A stretch of DNA of 64,000 nucleotides from Dallia pectoralis (lineage: Eukaryota > Chordata > Actinopteri > Esociformes > Umbridae): assembly GCA_029465975.1 (NCBI GenBank), contig CM055744.1:7661192-7725191 (forward strand), read 5' to 3'. This document shows positions 46,001 through 57,589 of the stretch, piece by piece. The stretch's first letter is position 1, and each line of letters begins with the position of its first letter. The position numbers and the translations under genes were made by a program. Under the pieces are notes generated by a model. It saw nothing but the letters and a program-made list of their open reading frames with translations, had not been told where the DNA came from and did no database searches.

Positions 46001-46119
46001 AGCATATTTGGCCTAATTCAAACCTAATTTGAAACTAGTTAGGAGATCTATCTATCTAAAATGATCAGGATTGAGTCAAAAGTTGGTGTAGGAGGGCCTG
46101 GTTGGTTCTCTTTTGTCCC
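43052..46119. other. Unassigned intergenic sequence
   Basis: AT-rich. No gene or named repeat recognised. 44620-44790 is more complex sequence without an open frame. Confidence 0.45.
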
Positions 46120-46760
46120 TTTTCTCCAGAATGATCAGAATATTCATTAGAATTCCACATCATGCCCTGCCGGGTGGTTAACACGTCTCCAAGGTTAACA
46201 TTTTTAATGCCGGGCTGAGAGATTCAGAGAAGTGCTCCTTTGAAGTTTCTTGTTGGAGTCAGAAGGGAGGATGCGAGGCCGTTGAAGACTGCCTGCGATA
46301 TTGACGTTAAAACTCAACACACAGAATGATGCCAATTGAAATTTCATAGCGTTCCCTATGGGAAACCCGAGAGCTGGCCATGTTGGTGTGAGATGAATAA
46401 TGAAACCTCCCCTAGCTTTGCTCATTTTTTATTTAATGTGGAATTCTCCTTTGTTGCTCCCCGAAGCTCTGCAAGAACCGCGTGCGCGTAGTACAGGTAT
46501 AGGAGTCAGAAGAATGACTCAGGTTCCCTGGTGCGTCGGGCAAGAAATTGGGTGTGAAGGTTAAATGATATAGCCTGAATAGCCTTTGTGCATCGATCAC
46601 TGCGAGCTTTCACAATCCTGTTTGTCATCACCATAATGAGTCTCTGGCTTGTCCAAAGGGAATCGCTCTCTATAGGGAAGATGTACACCCTCTGCATGGA
46701 CTGTAGGCTGCCATTGTGATGAGATTGATACCCATCCAAGCTCCGTACATCAGACTAATT
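46120..46760. other. Complex non-repetitive stretch, possible conserved non-coding DNA
   Basis: Balanced base composition, no simple repeats, no coding motif, and homeodomain-type cores (ATTAGAAT, AATGAAAC, GACTAATTGCC). This is only a suggestion that comparison with other fishes could be informative. Confidence 0.2.
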
Positions 46761-47642
46761 GCCTTTTATCCCCCCCTGTCTCGTAAGTGGGCATTTCGAA
46801 GATGGGCTGGCGCGTGTGCCCTTATGCGTAAACACTCGGGAAAGTTCTGTAAACATCAATCGTGTTTCCTCCTGCGCTGTCAGAAGCACCTGGCTCTCCG
46901 TGGCAGCCTGTACCATCCCATCCTTCCAGCCTGAGTCATTTCAAGTGGTAGCAATGACCATGCTTCTTGGGTACTGTCCACCCCTGAGTCACGAGTATCG
47001 GCTCCCAAGAGGTTAACAACACACAAAAATGTCAAGGGCATCTGTAAGTGTGCTATCACAGGCCACACTGCTGCTGAATGCAGAAATAGGAGCACAAGGG
47101 CCAAGATCACCTATTGGAATTTGATTCAAGTAAAAAAAGACTGTCCCCGTATTCAATCTTAGGTGGGGGGGGCTATAAGGACAGCAAGATAATGGCTCAA
47201 CATGGTCAGTAAGGTCAATGGACAGATTAAAAGTTTGTCTCCTGTCATGGCATTGTCGTAATAATTGAACGAGTTGAAGAGCTCTATTTGTGGACTCTTG
47301 AAAGTGCCATATAACCGAGATTAACAAACGCTATTCCCCTTTCAATCCTGGTGAAGCCAGTTGCAGACACATTTTTTCCCAAATCAATTATTATTTTTGC
47401 TCGCTATCTAATACCTTTTTCCATGGAAAGAAAGGTATTAAAACCCTAAACTCTGCACATTTTGGTGGTGGCTTTTGGCAAATGATCAAGTGTCTAGCAT
47501 ATGTGATCATATGATATTTGACTGAAAGTTCACAACAAAAGCAATGGACTATTTGTTTGGCTTTTAGTTTATTAACTGACATGGGCTAGCAAGTTATCTA
47601 GACAATTCTGTCAAAACATTTCTGTAATCAGAATCCAAATCA
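46761..47642. other. Unassigned intergenic sequence
   Basis: No gene or named repeat recognised. Confidence 0.5.
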
Positions 47643-47860
47643 CAATCAGAATAAGGTTTATTTGCCAAGTCTGTTTACACACACAAGGTTTTTTCTGACC
47701 ACTAGTTGCAGCATTTAGAACACACTTTTTAAGAGGTACACAAACAGTGCAAAAAGAGCAAAAACACACAACACGAACAGTCTAGAGACCCTGCCTAGTT
47801 CGCATTATGTACTGGGTAAATATAGAATGTGAAATATGCATTGCAATAGGAGCAATGTCT
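47643..47860 (-). mobile_element. LINE 3'-end-like repeat, copy C
   Basis: It has CAATCAGAATAAGGTTTATT, TGCCAAGTCTGTTTACAC, CTAGTTGCAGCATTTAGAAC, AACAGTGCAAAAAGAGC and GACCCTGCCTAG, in the same order as copies A and B. The region up to about 48060 may also belong to it (CTTGTACCTTCTGCTGTCTG resembles LINE coding DNA in antisense). Confidence 0.6.
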
Positions 47861-49437
47861 AGATGTGTGAGCAGAAAAAGAAGAGCGATGTCCAGATTCA
47901 AGTAACAAATTGTGCAAACGAGCATTATCTAGTTATATATACAGTTGTATAGAAGGTGTTAAGATATAAATAACTGAAATGACATGGGAAAAACTGCTGA
48001 AGCGCTTATCCAATTTCTTGTACCTTCTGCTGTCTGATATAACAACTGTCAGGAGTTAGCTGAAAATAATAAATAAATCAACTGAATCTCATTGAATCAA
48101 CTGAATAGTATGCCCTGGTTGTTTATGTTCATAATAGCTGAAAGACAATTGCATGACCAAACTGTTTCATAAATACCAAATGCACCTACCCACATTTTCA
48201 CACTTGAAAATTAGATATATATTTTTTACCTAAGAGCGATTTAGGGGAAAATGATTGGAACTTATGAAAGTTTTGGCCTACAATGTGATTTCAAAAAGAG
48301 TTGATTATTTAATGACTGTTCAGCATGTCAGTGTAAAAAATGGTCATGTAAAAAAGAAATCAATATGTGTGGAGCCGGCCAAGAAAAGTAATTGTCTTTG
48401 ACTGACTGACTACCCATTATTAAATAGCATATTGGTTAGAGACACAGACTGCCACCCAGTTGCCTGGGTAGCAAATCTTGCCAGGGACAAGAACGATTAT
48501 CTGAGGATAAGCTGGCTGCAAGCATCAGTAGCTGTGTACAGTAAGCCAAACAAACCACTCTCAAAATGGCTGAACTGTTCATGGAGGCAGGATATCCACT
48601 TCAAACGCGGTCCTGTTAACAGGCCTTTGATGTAACTGTCTGAATGAATTTGATGGTCATGTTTGGACCCCGTGAATGCTACTAATGCACAGGGTATAGC
48701 TGCTAAGATGTTGGATTTGTGTTGAAACAGGGTTAGCAGGTTAGCTTGTTTTATATAATGTGTTATTGCAGTGATCTTTTTAGATAATATGGTGGTAAGC
48801 TATTATATATGGTTCTGCGTCGTTATGGCCTTGTGAAATGAAAGTTCATACCAATGTTGACTACAACATCTATGTTGCACGCCAGCGACATAAAAGCTAG
48901 CAAACAAGGATTTTTCATAGAGAACATATGTATTTTTTCCACGTTTCCACATAGGTAGAAATGCATTCGCCTCCTTGCTCAAATGAGATTGAATGAACGC
49001 CCATCCAGTGCAATTAGCCAAGAATAATATAGTATATAGATAAATGATATACCCTGTGACATAACGATTTTACCTTAAATATCTTATGATCAGCCGCTTA
49101 TTCTAGCTAGGATAGATTGATGTTCAAGTCTGCCCAGACTAATACAGACTTTATGAACAGAAAGGGATGGCTTAAATATTTAAGCTCCAGACAGACAATA
49201 CTGGATCCATATATTTCTGGATTATCAGCACATTGTAGGATAAGTTGCAGACACATGTTCACCGTATGGTTCTCCACTTGATTCTGGTCCAAGACACCTG
49301 GCTAGAAAATGAAAGACTGCCAAAATGGCATTGCAATACCAGTAAAATACTTGTCAGCTCTTGTGTTTATTAAGTCATGCTGACAAACGTACTGTACGCG
49401 TACTGGCCTCTAGGTATCAAGACTTGGCCCTTATCCT
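47861..49437. other. Unassigned intergenic sequence
   Basis: No gene recognised. 48430-48480 has a GGTTAGAGACACAGACTGCC word that looks tRNA- or SINE-like, but it is too short to call. Confidence 0.4.
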
Positions 49438-49662
49438 GGGCGGCAGTGGCTCAGTGGGTTGAGTTGTGGCTCAGTGGGTTGAGTTGGTTGTCTATCAATC
49501 GGAAAATTGTCAAGGTGTCCATGAGCAAGACACCTAACCCGCTGCTCCTGGCCTGCAGTTGCCTTGCATGGTAGACGCGGTCATCGGTGAATGTGACGCA
49601 GGATCTGTAAAGCGATTTGGATGAAAGCGCTATATAAAAGCGCAGCATTTACCATTTATCCT
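49438..49662 (+). mobile_element. Teleost tRNA-derived SINE, copy 2, duplicated A-box segment
   Basis: A 20-bp segment, GTGGCTCAGTGGGTTGAGTT, which contains the A-box-like TGGCTCAGTGG, occurs twice in direct succession (49446-49465 and 49466-49485). The body follows: GTGTCCATGAGCAAGACACC, GCCTTGCATGG, GTGAATGTGA, AAAGCGATTTGG and GCGCTATATAAAAGCGCAGC. This is the same family as 1750-1996. The A-box duplication is unusual. Confidence 0.75.
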
Positions 49663-50130
49663 CCTTAAAACCCCTCACCTGAGTCTCTTCTACGTCCGGG
49701 TCGGCTGAACTAAGATCACATTTCGTTTTTCATTCTTGTTTATTGAAGAAGCACACAAAGTGATTCATTAAAGTAAAATATATTTTTCTTTTAATTCCGA
49801 AACTACAAGGGGCTTTAAAATATTTGTATTTTGGTCAATTTCTTATTATGAAAAAAACGTTTGTGATTTTAAGCACAAATTGGATAGGAGAACCCACTTG
49901 AGAGCAGACAAAGTTGTGGGACTAAACTAATGACTCTGTCCAAAAGATGACTTCCCTCAGAATGGGAATAGTCCACATTTACTATACAGGCACTGGGACG
50001 TGGTAATTATCAATTACATCCACTAGCACCCATGTTAACTCACTTACAATAGGTCGGCACAATTTCTTTTCAACCATTTAATTTGACAAGGAATGAAAGC
50101 ATTAGAACAAAAATTAAATTTTGCAGGCTG
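49663..50130. other. Unassigned intergenic sequence
   Basis: No gene or repeat recognised. Confidence 0.5.
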
Positions 50131-50370
50131 GCGCATTACACGTAAGGTCTTTATGTTCTCACGCATGTACGGAAGGTCTTTATGTTCTCACGCATGCACG
50201 TGAGGCCTTTATGTTCTCACGCATGCACGGAAGGTTATTATGTTCTCACGCATGCAAGGAAGGCCTTTATGTTCTCACGCATGCATAGAAGGTTATTATG
50301 TTGTCACGCATACACGGAAGGTCTTTATGTTCTCACGCATGTACATAAGACCGTTATGTTCTCATTGCAC
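50131..50370 (+). repeat. 29-bp minisatellite, about 7-8 copies
   Basis: Units of TCTTTATGTTCTCACGCATG plus CACGGAAGG, with TTATTATG, AAGGAAGG and TAGAAGG variants, decaying at the right edge (TCATTGCACAC). A 106-codon frame across it is a repeat artefact. Confidence 0.93.
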
Positions 50371-53090
50371 ACACACAGCCTCATAATCGTACCTGTTTAT
50401 CTGAAACGCTGCCAAGATGTTCTCCAGTCAGTTCTGGAAGTCTTTGGAATTATATGTCCTGGAAAGCCAAGCCAACCATCTTTCCCTGACACAAGCACAT
50501 AAGTGTCTTTCATGAAGTATTTTGTTTATTTTCTTTGTCATTCAAAGCTTACAGCACAGAGCCTTAGTACAAAAATGATGACAGGCATTTCCATTTTAAT
50601 ATTTAAGTTTAACTGTCAACAATTCAAAATGAAAAGTTAATACAATTTTAACTTTGAAATGAGGTTTTAACACAATAACAACATTTAGGTTTGTTATTTG
50701 AAAATAAACGATATTACAGAAACACCATAGGCATCTAAATGCTACAGTGTAGTGTACATTATGCGTTAAAATATATATATATTTGAATCAAAAACAGCAC
50801 AGGTACACATCACCTCATAATACAACCATGAATGTCTCTAAAGGAAAATGCTGACATAAAACAATACAGTATGCTGTGCAAGATACCTCAAAACTAGGCA
50901 GGTCTAGACAAACCTTAAAAGATTAATTCAGGGATTTTTGGCCACTGATTATAAAAGTGGCCCTAAACATGTTATTCTATGTCATGTGTTTGCCTATATG
51001 TGTCCAATGTCCATTAAAACACCAGCTTTCAAACATGGAACTTTTCCCAACTGAGGTATGATGTTTACATATTAAACATGATGATGTTTAACATATGATA
51101 ACATATTACATATTAAACGGTCATTATTTTGTCATTCCTGAATGTCCAAGACTGCATTCGTGTTGTTTAATTCATTTAATTTATAAAGACATAAGCAAAA
51201 CCGGTAGCACACAATGCAAGTGGTGATATGTTTTTCCGTGACAATACGTAATTACAATGAGCAATCAGGATCAGGTTTTACAGAATGAGGACGGCACACA
51301 ATTCATCACGTAGTTCAAATGCTCTATCAAGAGATGACTTGATAAGTTGTCTTGCCTATTCCAGTTAACATGGTAATAAGTCAGCTTCTAACGATCTCGG
51401 GCCTCCACACAGCCACCAACCACACACTGCTCAGACTTTTCCAGGTGAACTAGCACACCGAAAAATAAATTAGAAATCGAGCCATATCTGATCGGTCATT
51501 CTTGAATCATTGTGGCAAAGGTCAATCCTTGTTTTGGCGCTATATGAAACCTTGTAATAAATAACTAAAACATTTTCTTATAAAGTAATATAAAATAATG
51601 TGTATATATGGTATAATACAAAACATTGATATGTTTGCTCTTGCAGAAACTATTAAGAAATAGCCCACGCACTTTTTCTATTGCTTGAAGTGTGTAGGTT
51701 GTGACTCTATTGTGTGTGTTATCATTTTGGAATTATAATTTTTTTATGTTTTAAACTAGACAGAGAACTTACCTGTTAATACATGTTATCAATGAAGAAA
51801 AAACGAAGAAAGCTATTTTTCACTGTTGTTTTATCACCCTTCATAAATACTGAGAATACAGAGATTCTGAATGTCCTTGATCTTTCTTTACAAGAGTAAA
51901 CCGTTTTCTGGAAAGAGGTCTTTATTAAAGAGGCACTCAATTACTTTACTTAACATAAATCACATCATAATTATCAAGCAGCATAAGTGAATAAGTGCTC
52001 CTCGATTCCTCAAGCATGTAACCTAACGGTTGAAAATCTAACCAGTAATGGTAGCTTTATCAAATCCAGAGCAAACAAAGGGCCAAACTAATCTGAAAGG
52101 CAGTTAATACTGATAGCTCACTAGGTGTCTAATCATGGCAACTCCCAATTTGAAGAGTTTGGGTTGTTGAATCTCATTCTCAGTTGGACCTTGTGTACAA
52201 GCAGACAAATATAATACTTCCTATTCCATCCCTGTGACATTACATCAGACCAACTGCATAAACACCCTACTCCTTTAGGGTAGTGCCAAAAAACATATTT
52301 TGCTTATACACATTTTGTTACCCTATAATTGGTGTATTTTACTTTATTGGGATGTCACGTAGTCATTTAAAAATGGATATCTTAGTACATGAATACAAAT
52401 AGTGACTAATACAATAGAGGATTCCGTTTGTAAGAAAGTGTTAAAATATGTCACTTAATATTGGTCAGTTTGGAAACTGTGTATTTGAGTCTCGACTACG
52501 GTACTGCCTGGTACTGTCTTCCTGGATGACTGTTTTTCTGGATCTCTGCCTGCCTGGATCAATGTTTGCACTCTATAAAACACAGACCCAATACATCCAC
52601 TCCTGTCTCCCAACGGTTCATTACAATATGTTATTATAAAATAATATGGTATATTTACCTCTTTGATGTAAATTTGAATAGGAATACATTTGTTAAATCT
52701 TTAAATACATGTGTAGAGTATAATAGTCTACAAATACAATGGATAATATAACAATAGCTTGTTTCCAAACTGATTCAGTCTGGCTCAGGGTACGTCTGAT
52801 TATAAATACATGGTTATGGTGGAATGTTAAAGTAAAAACAATCAACACCCATTTTTTTAAACATCCAGAACTAGATGGAACATTTTTAAGAAAAAAAACA
52901 CATTTTAACTGTTCTAACTTTTTATAAGCAACTGGATATTACCCTAAAAAAGTCAAAAGTCAACTTTTCGCTGATCGGTGCCACCATGAATGTGACAATT
53001 GTTCTGTCTGCGATGGATTCATTCGACAAATAGTTTGTTATGCTAATACCACATCTAGGTTGCTCTCCAGCCTTCTTTGCAAATATGCTA
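50371..53090. other. Unassigned AT-rich intergenic sequence
   Basis: No gene recognised. An AT microsatellite lies near 50769-50784. 52480-52625 has CTGCCTGG/CTGGATGA words and ATAAAACACAGACCC, which could be an LTR-like tail, but this is weak. Confidence 0.45.
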
Positions 53091-53092
53091 TA

Positions 53093-53312
53093 CAGTCCCC
53101 TCCAAAAGTATTGGAACGGTAAGGCAAATTCCTTTGTTTTTGTTGTTCACTGAAGACATTTGGGTTTAAGATCAAAAGATGAGTATGAGACAAAAGTTCA
53201 GAATTTCAGCTTTTATTTCCTGGTATTTACATCTAGATGTGTTAAACAACTCACGACATACCACCCTTTGTTTGAACCCACCCATTTTCACGTGAGCAAA
53301 AGTATTGGAACA
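53093..53312 (+). repeat. Tc1 left terminal inverted repeat
   Basis: 220 bp, complementary to 54510-54730. The outer motif AAAAGTATTGGAACG lies at 53105-53119, and the inner motif AAAAGTATTGGAACA at 53298-53312. Confidence 0.95.
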
Positions 53313-53460
53313 TGTGACTGACAGGTGTTTCTTGTTGCCCAGGTGTTGCCTTTTAGGTTGATTGTCCAAACAATAAATAGCTCTGCATGACTAGTCTAAG
53401 TTTTCATCCTTGATTCAAACCTATCAAGACTGCATTTCCTGTTAAAGAGGATAAACCAAC

Positions 53461-54486
53461 ATGAAGACCAGAGAGCTGTCTGTGGGAGAAAAGCAAGCCA
53501 TTGTCAAGCTGAGAAAAGAAGGAAAGTCGATCAGAGTCATTGGACAAACATTGGGCATAGCAAGCACAACAATTTGGAATGTCCTGAAAAAGAAAGAAAC
53601 TACTGGTGTACTGAGTAACAGATGTCGAACAGGTCGGCCAAGGAAAACAACAGTAGTTGATGACAGAAGTATCGTGAGAGCTGTGAAGAAAACCCCAAAA
53701 CATCGGTAAGTGACATCACCAACGACCTCCACAGTGCAGGGGTGAAGGTATCACAATCCACTGTTCAGAGAGCAGAAATATAGAGGCCACACCACAAGAT
53801 GCAAACCACTCATCAGCAGTAAGAATCGGAAGGCCAGATTGGAATTTGCAAAGAAGTACAGAGATGAGCCGCAAAAGTTCTGGAACACAATCTTATGGAC
53901 TGATGAGACCAAGATTAATCTCTACCAAAGTGATGGAAAGGCCAAAGTGTGGAGAAAGAAAGGAACTGCTTATGATCCGAAGCATACAAGCTCATCTGTG
54001 AAGCATGGTGGAGGTAATGTCATGGCTTGGGCGTGCATTGCTGCCTCTGGAAAAGGCTCATTGATATTTATTGATGATGTAACTGATGATGGTAGCAGCA
54101 GAATGAATTCAGAAGTGTACAGAAAAATTTTGTCTGCCAATTTACGGAGAAATGCATTGAAACTAATCGGGAGGAAGTTTATCATGCAGCAGGACAATGA
54201 CCCAAAGCACACTGCCAACAAAACAAAGGACTTCATCAGGGGGAAAAAGTGGAAGGTTTTAGACTGGCCAAGTCAATCACCTGACCTTAACCCAATAGAG
54301 CATGCATTTCACCGCCTTAAGAGGAGACTGAAGGGAGAAACACCCCGAAACAAACAAGAACTAAAAGAAGCTGCGGTAAAAGCCTGGAATAGCATCACAT
54401 ATGAAGAATGCAACAGTTTGGTGATGTCGATGGGTCGCAGGCTTGGGGCAGTTATTGCAAGCAAGGGTTATGCCACCAAATATTAA
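53461..54486 (+). pseudogene. Tc1 DD34E transposase, two frameshifting lesions
   Basis: The ATG at 53461 opens MKTRELSVGEKQAIVKLRKE, a helix-turn-helix (KSIRVIGQTLGIASTTIWNV), then GRPRKTT, the hinge between the two DNA-binding subdomains. The frame hits TAA at 53707-53709 and TGA at 53743-53745. It is then open again to 54484 in the same frame. Comparison with the family suggests a one-base loss near 53690 and a loss of about 11 bases near 53768, which together restore the frame. The catalytic core is intact: ILWTDETKI (first Asp), MQQDNDPKHTA (second Asp) and SPDLNPIEH (Glu), with 34 residues between second Asp and Glu. The protein would bind the TIRs and cut and paste the element. As it stands, only truncated peptides could form. 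Confidence 0.93.
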
Positions 54487-54509
54487 ATGTTATGTACTTT
54501 AAGATTATT

Positions 54510-54730
54510 TGTTCCAATACTTTTGCTCACGTGAAAAATGGGTGGGTTCAAACAAAGGGTGGTATGTCGTGAGTTGTTTAACACATCTAGATGTAAATAC
54601 CAGGAAATAAAAGCTGAAATTCTGAACTTTTGTCTCATACTCATCTTTTGATCTTAAACCCAAATGTCTTCAGTGAACAACAAAAACAAAGGAATTTGCC
54701 TTACCGTTCCAATACTTTTGGAGGGGACTG
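54510..54730 (-). repeat. Tc1 right terminal inverted repeat
   Basis: 221 bp, complementary to 53093-53312 with one extra base in a T/A run. Inner (TGTTCCAATACTTTT) and outer (CGTTCCAATACTTTT) motifs mirror the left end. Confidence 0.95.
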
Positions 54731-54732
54731 TA

Positions 54733-55344
54733 TATAGTCACAGTTGTGGCTATATTAATATATAATATAAATGATTCCAGATGAGGATGCAAGATTCCAG
54801 ATGTTGTAGCAAAAGCGACCGGCCTTCTACGTGATGAATGGCTGCCATCATCTCCAAGTACTCAATTATCATCTCATCCCCTGCCAGATGTTTCAAAAGT
54901 CATGGTCGCGTTGGCTTTATTCAGTTCTTCAAACACGGCACACAAGCAATGCACAGTGTGGAGAAAGGGTCATCTGTGATGTTTATGTTATCCACAAAAT
55001 GGATGGAAGTCCTTACCTTAATAAAGATGTACACCTACATGGTCTCTGTGAGGCTTTTGGTCTTCAAATTGTTATGACCAAGGAGGACGTTGTCTTTGGA
55101 CTGAATTTTGATTAGCTCAGTCAGATTTTGGAGGGCACCTTTTTTCATTCGTATGTATAGTCTTTAATTACAGTGTAATGATTGATTTAACAAAAATAAA
55201 CCGAACATGGAGAAGCCATGTGTTAAAATTGAAAGATATTGTCACATTTTCCATAGAAATAAAGATGCTAAGTAGCAGACAGTTGCTGCTAATGAAACTC
55301 CCTTGATTAATGAATCATCAGCAGTTGTGACCACCTTTATAAAA
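54733..55344. other. Unassigned intergenic sequence
   Basis: A 94-codon frame at 54831-55115 has no recognisable motif and no splice context. I do not call it a gene. Confidence 0.45.
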
Positions 55345-56715
55345 GGCAACAGTTTAGCAGTTAGCTGGTCTGGAGCATTCAGGTGTGTGTTAACACAATG
55401 CCAAGTGTTAGCAGTTAGCTGGTCTGTAGCATTCAGGTGTGTGTTAACACAATGCCAAGTGTTAGCAGTTAGCTGGTCTGTAGCATTCAGGTGTGTGTTA
55501 ACACAATGCCAAGTATTAGCAGTTAGCTGGTCTGGAGCATTCAGGTGTGTGTTAACACAATGCCAAGTGTTAGCAGTTAGCTGGTCTGGGGCATTCAGGT
55601 GTGTGTTAACACAATGCTAAGTATTAGCAGTTAGCTGGTCTGGGGCATTCAGGTGTGTGTTAACACAATGCCAAGTGTTAGCAGTTAGCTGGTCTGTAGC
55701 ATTCAGGTGTGTGTTAACACAATGCCAAGTATTAGCAGTTAGCTGGTCTGGAGCATTCAGGTGTGTGTTAACACAATGCCAAGTATTAGCAGTTAGCTGG
55801 TCTGGGGCATTCAGGTGTGTGTTAACACAATGCTAAGTATTAGCAGTTAGCTGGTCTGGAGCATTCAGGTGTGTGTTAACACAATGCTAAGTATTAGCAG
55901 TTAGCTGGTCTGGAGCATTCAGGTGTGTGTTAACACAATGCCAAGTATTAGCAGTTAGCTGGTCTGGAGCATTCAGGTGTGGGTTAACACAATGCTAAGT
56001 ATTAGCAGTTAGCTGGTCTGGAGCATTCAGGTGTGCTATATTAACACAATGCTAAGTATTAGCAGTTAGCTGGTCTGGAGCATTCAGGTGTGGTATAATA
56101 ACACAATGCTAAGTATTAGCAGTTAGCTGGTCTGGGGCATTCAGGTGTGCTATATTAACACAATGCTAAGTATTAGCAGTTAGCTGGTCTGGAGCATTCA
56201 GGTGTGTGTTAACACAATGCTAAGTATTAGCAGTTAGCTGGTCTGGAGCATTCAGGTGTGTGTTAACACAATGCCAAGTATTAGCAGTTAGCTGGTCTGG
56301 AGCATTCAGGTGTGTGTTAACACAATGCTAAGTATTAGCAGTTAGCTGGTCTGGAGCATTCAGGTGTGCTATATTAACACAATGCTAAGTATTAGCAGTT
56401 AGCTGGTCTGGAGCATTCAGGTGTGCTATAATAACACAATGCTAAGTATTAGCAGTTAGCTGGTCTGGAGCATTCAGGTGTGCTATGTTAACACAATGCT
56501 AAGTATTAGCAGTTAGCTGGTCTGGAGCATTCAGGTGTGTATTAACACAATGCCAATTATTAGCAGTTAGCTGGTCTGGAGCATTCAGGTGTGTGATAAC
56601 ACAATACCATGTATTAGCAGTTAGCTGGTCTGTAGCATTCAGGTGTGTGTTAACACAATGCCAAGTATTAGCAGTTAGCTGGTCTGTAGCATTCAGGTGT
56701 GTATTAACCAATGCC
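55345..56715 (+). repeat. 54-bp minisatellite, about 25 copies
   Basis: The unit runs AGTATTAGCAGTTAGCTGGT, CTGGAGCATTCAGGTGTGTG, TTAACACAATGCCA. Variants are CTGTAG or CTGGGG, GCTAAG for GCCAAG, and TGCTATATTAACAC for TGTGTGTTAACAC. The standard unit contains the perfect palindrome TGTGTTAACACA. TATATTA-type variants are confined to the middle (56030-56490), a sign of local spread by unequal exchange. Since 54 is a multiple of 3, frames of 72-105 codons appear and should not be read as genes. Confidence 0.96.
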
Positions 56716-57589
56716 AAGGTGGAAAGACGTCAGCGATGATCTTCAAGAAGCATTTGATGCTGCAAAGCAATCAAGGAAGGCCTTTTATATGTTTTATAGT
56801 TATTATACATTTGAAAGGCCATTTCAAACAATGTACAGTCCATCATTTTAGAGAGAGAAAGGTTAAAAAATGGAAAACCTGACAGACAGTTTCCAATCTT
56901 CCCAGAGGTGAACGCCCCCAGAAAATGTATACTAAGGTCAATCTATGCAATGCTCAGTGAAATAAAACAATAGAAATAAAAGAGTTTATTTCATGAGTGA
57001 ATGTTTCGCACTAAAACTATACACATCAGGCATGACACGATTTTGCCGTCTATTGAATCCCCGCGAAATAGATGGTGTCAACTTCACGCATAGACAATGT
57101 GATGTTAATTTTGCCAACTGATCCAGGAGCTCAAATTAGCTACCTCACAGCTGCTTTCGCACCTATTTCATGGTGTCTGAGGCACAGTACGAGGCGCTCC
57201 TGGAGATGCTAGCAACAACTGAACAGACACAGGCCCAACTTTAGGGAGCCTAGCAGTTGGTTTAAGGTAAAACCTAGTCGTCATTCAATTGTCTTCTCAA
57301 TATCAAAGAAAGGCATATTAATTAGGAACATTTGAACAACAGTGCCAAGTTTAACTTAGTTTGAATTACCTTAATAACCAAACTTGTAAATATGCCCTAA
57401 TATGGCTTTTCCTTTTCTATTGAGTAGCCAAATTATAGACTATTATGTTTTGCCTAAGACAAACTGCTAGGCGCTGTACTAGTGCATGCAACCCCGCTGG
57501 CTTGTGATAATGGGTAGCCTGTGTATACGTAGGTCAGGTCAGAGCACAACAGTGATTGGTCAAGCAAATAATTTTGCTGTACAAATCAA
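56716..57589. other. Unassigned intergenic sequence
   Basis: No gene or named repeat recognised. Confidence 0.5.

Larger units (their letters stand above)
53093..54730 (+). mobile_element. Complete Tc1/mariner element with long TIRs and TA target site
   Basis: The 1638-bp element starts CAGTCCCCTCCAAAAGTATT and ends with its complement. TA flanks it at 53091-53092 and 54731-54732. The terminal inverted repeats (53093-53312 and 54510-54730) are about 220 bp and differ, by eye, only by one T in a run near CCCATTTTCACG. Each long TIR ends in a repeated CAAAAGTATTGGAACA-type motif, so outer and inner ends share AAAAGTATTGGAAC. This inner/outer motif pair is typical of IR/DR-type Tc1 elements with two transposase-binding sites per end. 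The TIR similarity indicates a recent insertion. The gene inside is broken but its ends look mobilisable. Confidence 0.96.

Noticed and set aside
54831..55115. 94-codon frame next to the Tc1 element
   Set aside because: No known family, no acceptor or donor, and a second overlapping frame of similar length.
55303..56717. Frames with a repeated LAVSWSGAFRCVLTQC motif and an antisense counterpart
   Set aside because: The 54-bp minisatellite is a multiple of 3, so the frames stay open trivially.
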